From Polytrichum commune (taxonomy: Eukaryota; Streptophyta; Polytrichopsida; Polytrichales; Polytrichaceae): a stretch of 60,000 nucleotides of DNA. Each line of letters opens with the position of its first letter. Positions within the stretch are counted from its first letter, which is position 1. Of this stretch, positions 21,757 to 32,145 are shown piece by piece. The position numbers were made by a program, and so were the translations under genes. The stretch lies in contig OX485804.1 in the NCBI GenBank assembly GCA_950295325.1, forward strand, positions 64,140,533-64,200,532, written 5' to 3'. Below the pieces are notes generated by a model. The model saw nothing but the letters and a program-made list of their open reading frames with translations, searched no databases and had not been told where the DNA came from.

Positions 21757-21945
21757 TGTCGAGATCCTAGTGTTTCCAAGTCCAACCGGTTGCATGTTGA
21801 TATATTTCGGTTTTTCTTTATTAGTTTGAGACATATTCTCTAAGTTCCTCTAAAATGATCGCTGATGTTTTGGAAGTCTTGAATTTCAACCAGTTATTTC
21901 TCAAACTCAATCAGTTCATTTGTAACCAAGCGGTCCGTTCCCCCC
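21757..21945 (+). repeat. Dispersed repeat family A, copy 4
   Basis: GTCGAGATCCTAGTGTTTCC, GTCCAACCGGTTGCATGTTG, GGAAGTCTTGAATTTCAACC and AGTTATTTCTCAAACTCAAT in the family order. The leading GTCCGGGGA block is missing. Confidence 0.75.
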
Positions 21946-22201
21946 AATCGGCGTGTCATACAAAGGGGGCCCAATTCATAACGAAGGTCAACTTTGATAT
22001 CAGTGAAGCAGTTCACCTTGACCTAGACACCAAGAAGCACAAACATTTAGGCTTGTGAAGTCTGATTGGTGTTGATTTGTGGGAGAAACATGTAACTTAC
22101 TTTAGGTTGCGAATACCTAACAATGTGTTGGAGTTGGTTTAGTTTCAGAGACCAAAGAAACAAAACGAAACAGGAGTGGGCAGCACTTGGTGCAACACAA
22201 A

Positions 22202-22282
22202 TGTCAACAGTGGGATTCGAACCCACGCCCTTTCGGACCAGTACCTGAAACTGGCGCCTTAGACCAACTCGGCCATATTGAC
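22202..22282 (-). tRNA. trnL-CAG: tRNA-Leu (anticodon CAG)
   Basis: 81 nt on the minus strand. The acceptor stem GTCAATA pairs with TGTTGAC and is followed by discriminator A. The A box is TGGCCGAGTTGG and the B box GGTTCGAATCC. Anticodon stem CCAGT/ACTGG encloses the loop TTCAGGT, giving anticodon CAG (plus-strand 22245-22247). There is a short variable arm, as expected for Leu tRNA. No intron and no CCA is encoded, as for nuclear tRNAs. A T-rich stretch (GTTTCGTTTTG) follows within about 50 bp and may terminate Pol III. Confidence 0.93.
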
Positions 22283-22574
22283 TGCTGGCGTTGAAATGGC
22301 TAGGCCCATTTTTTGCCTCAGCCAGCTCACACAACGAAGTAAGTGAGCTTTGTTGATACAGGTAATTAGCTTCGGGTAGATGGATGTCAAATGGTTACCT
22401 CGTCCGACTTGCCCACTTCTTTCTCCAATGAAGCACACGATTAGCACAAGATGGTAAGCACATCCAATTGAGGCCGTAGATACTTTCCCCATGGTTGTTG
22501 GAGCTCGTATACCGGTGCCTCCCTCCATAGCCAACCATCGCACATTCCCGCCTTGCCAAATGTGTTACAACCCG

Positions 22575-23800
22575 TCGAATTCAACGATTAGAACATGCAG
22601 CACAACATCATACATTGACGATTCAACCCTAGTACCTGACAACATTCAAAATCTACAACCTCAAATAGATAAGTTACAAAGATTCTTTGAATCGGCACAT
22701 ATGGACCTAAACCTAGCCATAATCAAAAACCTATAATTCCTTATCCACTCAATAAACTCACAATTGAAGCAAATCAAAAGCTCCAATATGCAGAGAAGTG
22801 GCTAAAGATCACACAAATTGACCAAAACTATCAAACTAGTTCTAGAAAACATCACATACCTCGGACACTCAAATTACGCAAACACTAAAATTCAAATTTG
22901 CTCGATACATGGGAAACCACCGAAAAAACATGTTTTGGCCCCACATATACACAAACCTAAGTACACATTATGTCAAAGATAAGACATAGACACATGGCCA
23001 TACTTATAATCCACGTGCGAAAACAAATTTCTCAAAGGACTCCGCATTGCACAACACAATATTGCCACCCACCAATTGGCTAACCTACTCAAATCATGCA
23101 TCAACACAAGATACTACACATTCATCAATGCAAGCACACAAAATGATACACCACAGGACAACAACATACCACCATGGATCCTCAATTGCATGTGTCATAA
23201 CACAAAATGCACATGCCTAGCACAATTACGTCCCGACATCCTATACACACAAGGTGCAATCATCACCCAAACTGGGCCATTAATCCCGACACTAGACTTC
23301 ACCATACAACTCATAAAACTCATAATCACACATAAGAAGTATACCAACCAAGCCATCAAAAGCAAACAAGACAAATACAAACCCACTAATAGATGCAATC
23401 CATACACAAGGATGGAAAATAAATAGCAAGAGTCAGAGGCGCTATTCACAAGAGCAACATTGACGCACTAGAAAGTCTTCACATTCCTAAAGCTTCAATA
23501 AAAAAATCCATGAAATCCATCCATCAGAGAGGTGTACAATACCTCACGTACATAGTTCTAAACAAATGGAAACTAGACATCAAACAAACCCCCGTCCTAC
23601 CCCCCCCCCCGGCAGGGATAACTCTAAATATGGAATTATAATTGCAAATTAGGGCCCACCTACCATAAGGTAGGCAATGAACCCTCTCTTGTAACAAGAA
23701 GACTCTTGAACAAGGTAGAACCAACATGCTCAAATTCACATCAATACAAATAAGGGATTGTCAAATTAACCACACACTGGTTTAAAACCACCACAATCAA
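22575..23800 (+). pseudogene. LINE fragment, copy 3 (RT to C-terminal region)
   Basis: Starts in the RT catalytic box (SYIDDSTLVPDNIQNLQPQID, a Y-I-D-D version) followed by a segment typical of LINE RT thumb (HMDLNLAI). The frame then breaks and resumes at 23076-23426 (HQLANLLKSCINTRYY). It matches 9700-9990 and 13030-13183 elsewhere in the window. Multiple stops: non-functional. A C-homopolymer (23600-23610) lies inside. Confidence 0.65.
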
Positions 23801-24108
23801 TATGTAAGGTGTCAACTAGGCTTTAACTTGTCATCCAAATTGGCCAAGGTTATCAATTATAACACACTTGAATACCTCATTTCGATTCATGTGTGCAATG
23901 AACAATCAAATTTGGACATGTCATGTGACCGCATGACGCCCCTATGTGGTAGTTTTAACAGTTCCCTATATATACTGATGTTTAATTTTAATTTTTGTTT
24001 TTCTTTCTTAGCCCCACAGAGAGACAACAGGCACATCTTCCACATTCATCCCCAGTAATCTTTTCCGTCACTCATCCATCCACGCTTTGTCTCTCGTCTC
24101 TTGAGAGG

Positions 24109-24139
24109 TATAAAGCTTCCCTCCTGGAACCCTAAACCC
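24109..24139 (+). promoter_or_regulatory. TATA box and telo-box of the snoRNA cluster
   Basis: TATAAAG at 24109-24115 and the telo-box AACCCTAAACCC at 24128-24139 lie about 330 bp upstream of the first C/D snoRNA. TATA plus telo-box is a common arrangement for plant snoRNA and ribosome-biogenesis genes. I did not find a clear site II (TGGGCY) motif nearby. Confidence 0.55.
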
Positions 24140-24458
24140 ATGTCTGTGTTTCGCTCCTGATCTTGTTCGCGATTCTGTTTTTTAGAGCTATGGCGGCTCC
24201 TCGCCATACCTTGTCTTCTCATTAGTGCTCTTGCTGCGGCATATCCAAGGAGTAGCTTTCTGTGCGCATTTTATCTTTTCGATAAACTATGTGGCTTTTG
24301 GAACACGTTTGGCTGCGGAGGGTTTCCTGTGCGTAGGTTTACGCGCATGGTTTGAGGGTTCTGTAGGGGTTTAGAGTTTCGTGTGTTTTGTTGATAGATC
24401 TCCTGGGGAGTTGTGGGAGAGGGAAGAAGTGATTGTCATTGTGAGGAGTCCGGCGTGT

Positions 24459-24537
24459 CTCTGGTGATGAAGATTGATATCTTGAGGTCCTCGATGAAGG
24501 CTTTCAAACATACACCAAAAGATCTGATCTGAAGAGA
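24459..24537 (+). ncRNA. C/D-box snoRNA, copy 1 of 3
   Basis: C box (G)TGATGA at 24465-24470 and D box CTGA at 24529-24532, with a second CTGA at 24524. The short terminal stem CTCT/AGAG brackets them. Internally there is a candidate D' (TTGA) and C' (CGATGAA). The ~78-nt block recurs almost unchanged at 24633 and 25001 while the sequence between is unrelated, as expected for a polycistronic plant snoRNA gene. The guide regions are 5' of TTGA and 5' of CTGA; I could not assign an rRNA target. Confidence 0.75.
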
Positions 24538-24632
24538 CTCTCGTCTAAGTAACGTGTAGTTTTTCAGAGTGTTCACCGTTAGGATCTGGTTTGCGCAAAG
24601 TATCTTTCACGGGAACCTTAAACTCTGGAATG

Positions 24633-24711
24633 CTCTGGTGATGAAGATTGATATCTTGAGGTCCTCAATGAAGGCTTTCAAACATACACCAAAAGATCTG
24701 ATCTGAAGAGA
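24633..24711 (+). ncRNA. C/D-box snoRNA, copy 2 of 3
   Basis: Same as copy 1 except one base in the C'-like region (CAATGAA instead of CGATGAA). C box at 24639-24644, D box at 24703-24706. It lies about 95 bp after copy 1, close enough to share one precursor. Confidence 0.75.
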
Positions 24712-25000
24712 CCTAACCCTAATTCTCAGACAAACCTTTATGAGCTCTCGGAGAAGAGGCTGTGGGTGCATTGTTGTTGTGCTTGTGCAATAGTGCATGA
24801 TGACGAGCACATGCTCAATTTCGATGCTCCCACTCCGCCTCCTTTGTTGCCTTCTTTGCTCATTTAAGTTACTTGGAGTAACCTGATTTGGTGCTGACAT
24901 AATCTATGGATTTAAAGGGTAGAGAGCACTCCCTCTACATCGGATTCGATGAATTTACCTTCTTCCTTATGCTCATCTTATGTGCCCTGTGCTTAGCGTG

Positions 25001-25079
25001 CTCTAGTGATGAAGATTGATATCTTGAGGTCCTCGATGAAGGCTTTCAAACATACACCAAAAGATCTGATCTGAAGAGA
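25001..25079 (+). ncRNA. C/D-box snoRNA, copy 3 of 3
   Basis: Differs from copy 1 by one base just before the C box (CTAGTGATGA). C box at 25007-25012, D box at 25071-25074. Spaced about 290 bp after copy 2; another, undetected small RNA could lie in that gap. Confidence 0.75.
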
Positions 25080-25768
25080 CTCTGGCCTAACCTCATCCCT
25101 TATACAGTTTCCGAGTTTCACAATAATCCTTGCAGAGGTAGCCTATGTATGTAACCACAGTAGAATATGATAGGAAAGGAGCTTTAACTTTCCTTCATGA
25201 TATCTAACTCTCACGGTGTCGAGATTTCATGAATTCGATTGCATTAGCCTTTTTTAAAATTTACTCGCATGGTACGTCTCGGCACAGAAAAATGTCGGAG
25301 CCGCTTCAATGTTCACAAAAGATTTTGTTCCAGATAATTTCAATCCGTTTGTGCGAAGTGAAAGTTAGGAACCAAGAAACTTCATTTGGAAATTACAAGC
25401 GAACACTTTGCGGGAATTAGTGGCGAAAGGTGACTAACCAATTCTACATAACCACGGGAAACTTGTTATCAATCTCAATGAAATGGAAAGGCTTTTCAGT
25501 TCCTTCACTGTCCACAAGAATCGAAGGTACCTAGAGAATTCTGCACTTCCAATTCTTTCACATCAGATTGGCAGGAAAGAGACGGAGGCTATAAATTGAG
25601 TATGACATTCCAAAATGACTTTGTGGAATTCGTGACCCACGTATAAAGAGAAACCAATAAAGTTGTTACCAGTTGAAGCCATAATCTGTGACGAGGAAGG
25701 TAACTTGGTCATTCGAATCCTTGTGTTTTGAGAGTTGTTGAACGCTCCAAAGCGTTTTAACAACTACA
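25080..25768. other. No gene seen between the snoRNAs and the TIR element
   Basis: May include the end of the snoRNA precursor. Open frames at 25229-25420 (+) and 25563-25763 (-) lack recognisable features. Confidence 0.35.
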
Positions 25769-26639
25769 TACAGTCCTACCTCTTTAATACGACACTGAAT
25801 AATACGGAAACCTCAATATAAATGACATAGACTTTGTAAGCCAAACATTCTGGTTAAAATCTATGTCTACAATATGACATTAGTAATACGACACTCTTAA
25901 ACCCCAAAAAATTTCATATTTTAGAGGTAATAAGTATATATATGGTGGGGCCCATGCCTACAAGTACATAGTTAATATTAAATTTATGTAGCTTCCATAA
26001 TTAAAATGTTAATAAAAGAAAATTTGAAGTAAAATGATATTAAATCACGAGAACTAAGGGCACTAGGTTCTCTATCTCAAAACCTAATCAAGAGACTCTT
26101 CAACTCTTTAAATGCTGGAAAACGTTAAAATACCCCTTACGAAATTCAAAGGGGAGGGGGAGGAATCCAAGGAAAAATAACTGCCCTCCCTTCGATGATG
26201 GTGACCGGTTCAGCAGGTCACCGACGGATGGGAATGATGTGGTTGTTGAGATTTCCTAAATGAACGTGCTAGGGGGAGGGTTCGTGTTCTTGGGAGTAGA
26301 TGTCATTCTTGGGGGGTGTCCTTCATAATTGTCCTTCATAAGGGTCCTTCTATTTCAATGACAAATCTTTCTCAAGATTGTGCTTGTTGGTTGATTTTCA
26401 ATGATTTGAGAGTGATTATTATGGGATTGATTAGAGATTAGAGTTTGGTGGGTGACAAATTAGATGTGTCCGTGAATGAGTGTTACCATTGATTCATCAA
26501 CTAAGGTTTAGGGTGTAATGATTTGGGCAAACAATGAATGCATGAAGGTAATTAACATATTTTGAGTTTGGGTGTGCAAGGGTTCAGAGTGTCATTAAGG
26601 GTTGTTGTTCGTTCACTATCTAGTGCTTAGGGAGTAATG

Positions 26640-27260
26640 ATTTGGGCACACTTAAGTGCAAATAGGTGATTGGCAAATTCAAGATTTGGGTGTGCAAGGG
26701 TACGGAATGCCTTTCAAGAATGTCGTGGCTTCACTTTTTCTGCCACATTTCTTCGTTTTCTTTGCTTTCTTATTGCATAGGTTTAGTGATTTCTATTGCC
26801 ACATTTCATAGCTTCACTCCAACAAATTCAATTGCAGCCGTGCGAGGATTTAGGGTTGCAAAGGTTCGGAGCACCAGCGAGTGTCGCCGTGGCTTTGACT
26901 TCTTTTGTCGTAATTGCAACTTTTATGCATAAGTAAGATCTACTGCCATCCTTCATCGGTTAACTCCAACAAATTCATTTGCAATTGTGTGAGTGTTTTG
27001 GTGTGCAAGGGTTCGGAGCACCAGTGAGTGTTGTGACTTCGCCTTCTTCTGTTGTGATTGCAAGCTTTATGCACTGGTTTAGTGATTTCTACTGCCACAT
27101 TTCATAGCTTCACTCCAACAGATTCATCTGCAGTCGTGCGAGATCTTAGGGTTGCAAGGGTTCGGAGCACCAATGAGTGTTGTCGTGGCTTCGACTTTTG
27201 TTTGTTCTCTTGCTTGCAAGCTTTATGCATAGATTTTAGTGAGATTTATTGTCATCTTTC
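26640..27260 (+). repeat. Tandem array of about 150 bp, four diverged units
   Basis: Units start near 26781, 26930, 27077 and 27232 (GTTTAGTGATTTCTA-TGCC). Each carries CACTCCAACA-ATTCA, GGTTCGGAGCACCA-GAGTGT and TTTATGCA. The array lies inside the TIR element directly upstream of its gene and may be its promoter region. Confidence 0.8.
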
Positions 27261-27302
27261 ATAGCTTTGAAACACCACTTGCACGTGGTTGAGGATCCAA
27301 CA

Positions 27303-30300
27303 ATGATCCATCTCCTTGGGCGTGCGAAGTTTGTTGAGTTGATCGTATTCGGCCCTGTGGGTTGGCAAGAAGGGGTAAGCTTTTCTCCATTTGAGCTTTG
27401 TCTTTAGAGTTTACAGAAATTTGTGTTGATTCTTGCTTCTTCGCTCCAAATCTCGCGAACTATTGAATATGAAGGTTATTATACCTTGGAGAGCGCCAAT
27501 CTCTTCCTCCTAAAAATCACCGATCTTTTTGGTCTTAGGGTTTTGGTGATTTATGATTCATTGTTTTCATCTGTGTCAACTATACTTGTTGCTCTGACGA
27601 CGATCTACTCGAACTGATTGCATTTGTTTGCATTTTCTGGAAGGATACTAATTCATCTATTGTTTCACTCTCATCTTTGTCCACACCAAGAAGTAAACAT
27701 TGTTATTTAGGTTTAATATTCTTCTTCGAGTTGATTTAGCACCCGCTACTGCTTCCAATCAATTGATAAGGTTTTAGTTAGATGGTTTTTAAAAATGACA
27801 TCCGCTTTCCATACATATGCATTTAGGATTTTTATTATATCATTCCTTCTATGAGGTGTGTACCTAATTTGAGTGTTTTTCACTAGTATAATTCCCATTC
27901 TTCATCAACGAATATTACTATGACCATTAAGTTAGGATCACAAATTTATACTGCAAAGCAATTTTTTTATTTGTAGTTTGAATTATCTACCAGTTGTCAT
28001 TCACTAGTTTCATGTCTTCTCCCTTCACACTTTATCTTTGTCTTGCACACAGCTGTATGGTGGGCAAAGGATATACAAGAGTACTATGACACCCAATAGG
28101 AAGCCATGTGCGGCTCTATTTTTGGAAACCGAGTACGATGCTCTTACACTTGAGGCTTATTGGGAAGCCATAGTCACTACGGAGAGGTTGAGAAATGGTA
28201 GATATCCCTTCTCATGTATTTTTTGTAAAGAAATACATAAAGATAAAAACATGACATCTTACCATAGGATGTTTAATCTATGTAAGATGTACAAGGAGCC
28301 CGCTCCGTTGAAGATGTATCCAACGTGGGAGAAGAGCAATCACGTTGAGCTTACTAGGATTGCCCAGAAGTACGGTAGGGTTTACGAGCACAACATTGTT
28401 TGTAAGCCTCCTACGTGCCCGAAGAGGAAGGCTGAGGATGACCTTCAACTCCCCCCTTTGAAGTACCCCAATCGAAAAAAAAAGGTTGTTCCTAAACTGC
28501 GAGTTTCGTCGTCACACAAGAAACCACGGCCAAAGGTGAAGACTGCACCTCAACGTGTGAAATTTAAGAAACCTGAAGACTCTGGAAAACATGAAGTGTT
28601 GGCGAAAAACAAAGACCGATTGGATGAACATTCTAAAAAACATTTAAAAACGCCATCATCCGAGGAGGGTGTTTTCTGTGTGGTTAAGCAACATCCATTT
28701 ACGCGCACTCTCACTCGGAAGGACATTGAAGAACGTGCATGGATTAAGGCCAAAACGAAGTTCTCTGATGGAAACCATACATGTATTCCTCCTCCGCCTA
28801 CGCATGTAGATATTAGTGGATTATACATCCTCATCACTGAGGTGGATGTTGACTGGTTGCCTAAAGACCTCATTAACGATCCTCATGGTTGCACTCAATT
28901 CCTTTATAAGATGGTGGAGGAAGGAATCCTTGGGGTGAAACTTTGCAGCACCTTTGGCGAATGGTATCTTTTCGGCAATACGGTATGTGCAATCATGATT
29001 GTGGTTTTCTTTTCTTTTCATGTCCTTCATCGTTTATGACATACTTTGATGTATGTGATCATAGATGTTTTATGTTCTTTACATGTAACACACTAAATGA
29101 CATGAATGGAATGGTTTATTGCAGAATAATCGCAGCTTAGACGAGCATACGGTCCTCCTTGAAAAAATAAAGGCGCAAGTTCGGTGCTTCAATAACCCTT
29201 TAGACATCCAGAGGTATGAAGAGCTTGTGCGTTTGAAGGACTATCTCAATTTCAGAATTCGGACAAGGGAATACGAAGCCATAGTTGTTGTTGCAAATGT
29301 GAACGTGGCAGAGTTGCGCAATCAATTTGTTCAAAAGAAACTTAATAAATTTGACATTATGGAAAAAAACCGCGCAAAATATCAGCAGTGGGGATGGTCC
29401 CCACTTTATCATATATTCAAAGAATGGCCTTTGCCTAATTTTCGTACATCTCATTGGGTTCATACGCAAGAAGAATGGATAGAAATAGAAAAAAAATTGT
29501 TGGAAAATGCTAGTACATAGCCCTTGTCCCTTGAGTGTGAGTGCCCCCATATTGTGAGAGTGTTTTTGGTCTTAGTTAGGACATTACATGGTTACACACG
29601 TCCTCTTCCTCATCCAACTATGGGTCTCACATTGCAGTACATCCTCAACTTTATGATGGACAATGATAAATCCGTGGCATTTACGAATGTTGTGCATAGT
29701 TTGGCTACTAAAGGGTGGGCATGGTTTCTAGGCATTCACACAGTGGCGGATAATTTTAGTAATCTCCACTTAGATACAATTGCGTTACTTGGTTATGATC
29801 CAAATAAACAAGTTAGAGTTGTGAATAAAATTAGAACCTTCATTGGGAGAATAGCATATAGAGCAATCACTGACATGGTAAGAATGCAACGATCTTCTGA
29901 GCTCGAAGACATGTGGTTCGCCGTTGATGTTCCAGAGCAACGACGGGCCAAGTGTGAAGAGGTAAAACATTGTCCACCATCTTTAATTTCATCTTTGAGT
30001 TGTCATTCAACACATGAAGTGGTTTTGGCGAGTTGTCATTTATTTGTGTGTATTTGATTTTTGTGCGTATATTCCACTTGTCCTTCAGGTTTTATGTTCT
30101 GCAATGGTCATTCGTGAAGACGTGGACATTGGATCGGTTGTGATTGGCGATCTCCACAGAATAAGTCAATTTACGCAATTGAAACTAGGTAAGGTGGTGG
30201 ATGTTTTGATGGGGTTACGACACAATCAACTAGGTCTACTTTACTGTTGTTTAGGATTTAAGAACATCCCCATGTCTCCGCAAAGGCATACGGATGGACT

Positions 30301-31065
30301 AAACAATGTCAGCACACAAGACATGTCACTCGTGCAACTCCAGAAGGACCTTGAAACTATGCCAGTGAAGTTGTTTTCATCATTGGCGCCTCTGTCCCCC
30401 AACGAGCTACTTTGTATGATGCACGCAAAGAATCCTTGTACACCAACGGACCTGCATAAGGGGTTGGGCGAAGGACCTTGGTTTCAAAGGACTCCAACAT
30501 TGACAACCTCCGTTGCGCCTCCCGGATCGACAAACACAATTCCAACAACACACGGGTTGGATTTACCACCAATCCCAAATGTTGGATCCGCATGCAAGAA
30601 CTCCTTGTTCTCCAATGAAAACGGGAGTACAAAGGACATCAGGGACATGGACGACACATTGAATTACGGTTCAAAGGGTAGGCGCAGAGGATCCATCCCA
30701 ATGACACCCATTGGTTCAACTATTGCAGAGGTGGTTGAAAGACGTGTCCAAAAAACCGAGAAGAACAAGGTTTCATCGGCTCGAGTGGATGTGGACAACA
30801 CAAGCAACGATTTTATCCTCAAGACAACACACAAGTGTGATGGAAGGTGAGAGTTTTTTTTGTATGTTCAATGTGTGGTTTTCATGTAATACATATTATT
30901 TTTCATAACGAAGTATTTCATACATTATCATTCAATATTATTCAATAATTATATGAGAATATTTGGCCTTCCAATTATTTTATGACCAACCAATGTCTAA
31001 TTGTGTTTTACAGGTTGCAAGAACTAGTAAACGCGGTTGTGGCAAAACACTATAAAGACATTTGA
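27303..31065 (+). CDS. Unrecognised six-exon protein inside the TIR element
   Basis: Exons 27303-27374, 28053-28982, 29125-29512, 29576-29961, 30089-30846 and 31014-31065; all junctions are GT-AG and all phases agree, giving 861 residues. The fourth exon follows a 63-nt intron (29513-29575) that removes an in-frame TAG. If exon 1 is untranslated, the start is ATG 28086 (826 residues). Near the N-terminus is a possible zinc-binding motif, CIFCK with YHRMFNLC (C-x2-C-x12-H-x5-C). It is followed by a Lys/Arg-rich stretch (KRKAEDD, PNRKKKVVPKL, KKPRPKV) that fits a nuclear signal. The middle (WGWSPLYHIFKEWPLPNF) is acidic/aromatic and the C-terminus Ser/Thr-rich and disordered-looking. I see no DDE catalytic core, CENP-B helix-turn-helix or other known transposase motif. 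Function unknown: a divergent transposase, an accessory transposon protein or a captured host gene. Confidence 0.65.
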
Positions 31066-31239
31066 AAGAATATTTATTTTGCATATGTGGCAAAACATCT
31101 AACATGTGGTTTCACAAAGTACCTCATTATTATAACAAAGAGGTCCAAGTTGTCATATTATTGAATATATGACACCTCAATAATACGATGACTTTCTCAT
31201 TTCCCAAACATATCATATTAAAGAGGTAGGATTGTAGAA

Positions 31240-32145
31240 CACTAGTGATTGGATGTCAAGCATTCTCAATCGTCTGATATCAAAAGTGCACAAAAAGGTG
31301 GTTCCTCAAATGCAAAGGGTTCTTGGCATTCCAAGGCATCCAACATTAGCTGTGTGCAAGTGGTGTATTACTTAGCTTATTTGTATCACAACAAATGAGT
31401 GGGACACAATAGAGTTGTGCGGCGAAGTCTCCAAGTTCAACTCCAAATGAGTTGGCTAAAGATGTGTTGGAGACTCAAGAACTTATGAGTAAAGTGACCC
31501 AAAATTTTCTAAGACTTGAATTAACATGCTAAAAGTGTGGGACCCAGTTATAGAAAACCGGCTTTCTAGCTTATCATGCTTGATGACCTTGCCTTGCATA
31601 GGCTTACATATGCTGATCCATGATTGAGGGTGGCAGGTCCCATGGATTGAAAGAGGACGTCCAAAGAGTTTCAATTTTCAACCATGTTTTGAAATTAGGC
31701 TCCGCCACAAGATGCTCTTATGAGCTCCTGGAAAAAGTCCTTCAAAGAGATACGAAACACGAAACACCTTAGTTTGGACTCTTTTTGAGGGACATTGTGG
31801 ATAACTGTAATGAACTGCAATGAACCGTAAACAATGCATTTGTTTTGAATACAAACTGGAACAATCACACATCATCCGATCAGGTAAATCTGGAGTCAAA
31901 GAGAGCCAAATCTCAACTGACAAATTACAAAACACAAATCACAACTGAGTGTAAATAACTGGGTAGCAAACCATAATAGTTGTGGCACGAAGTGAAAATC
32001 TGTAGAAATCAACCTGGAAGTTAAGAACAAGGAGTACTTCTACTGCACTTCTAAAGGTATAGTAGCACCTTGTGACCTCTATTGAAGTTGGACCAAGCAG
32101 AAATCACTCAACATTACAACACGCTCTGCTTGTTTAGCCAATCGA
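31240..32145. other. No gene seen; 3' flank of the thioredoxin-like gene
   Basis: Right-hand flank of the TIR element and 3' UTR region of the minus-strand gene. No supported frame. Confidence 0.35.

Larger units (their letters stand above)
25771..31234 (+). mobile_element. 5.46-kb TIR element with pogo/Lemi1-like ends, carrying an unknown gene
   Basis: The left end reads CAGTCCTACCTCTTTAATA (25771) and the right end, on the opposite strand, CAATCCTACCTCTTTAATA (ending 31234); 20 of the first 22 bases match. TA flanks both sides (25769-25770 and 31235-31236). The subterminal region has the repeated motif TAATACGACACT (about 25787 and 25876), and the right end carries TAATATGA-like copies. 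CAGT-CCTCTTTAATA ends with TA duplication resemble pogo/Lemi1 (Emigrant) elements of the Tc1/mariner superfamily. Inside is an intact multi-exon gene (27303-31065) in the same orientation, preceded by a 150-bp tandem array. Confidence 0.75.

Noticed and set aside
22259-22543. Minus-strand frame overlapping the tRNA flank
   Set aside because: Starts next to a clear tRNA gene and has no domain; chance frame.
28550-28873. 107-codon minus-strand frame in the unknown gene
   Set aside because: Antisense shadow of the large plus-strand exon, which has consistent splice sites.
29518-29520. In-frame stop suggesting the TIR-element gene is a pseudogene
   Set aside because: A 63-nt GT-AG intron with a pyrimidine-rich 3' end removes it without changing the frame; kept as a finding for testing.
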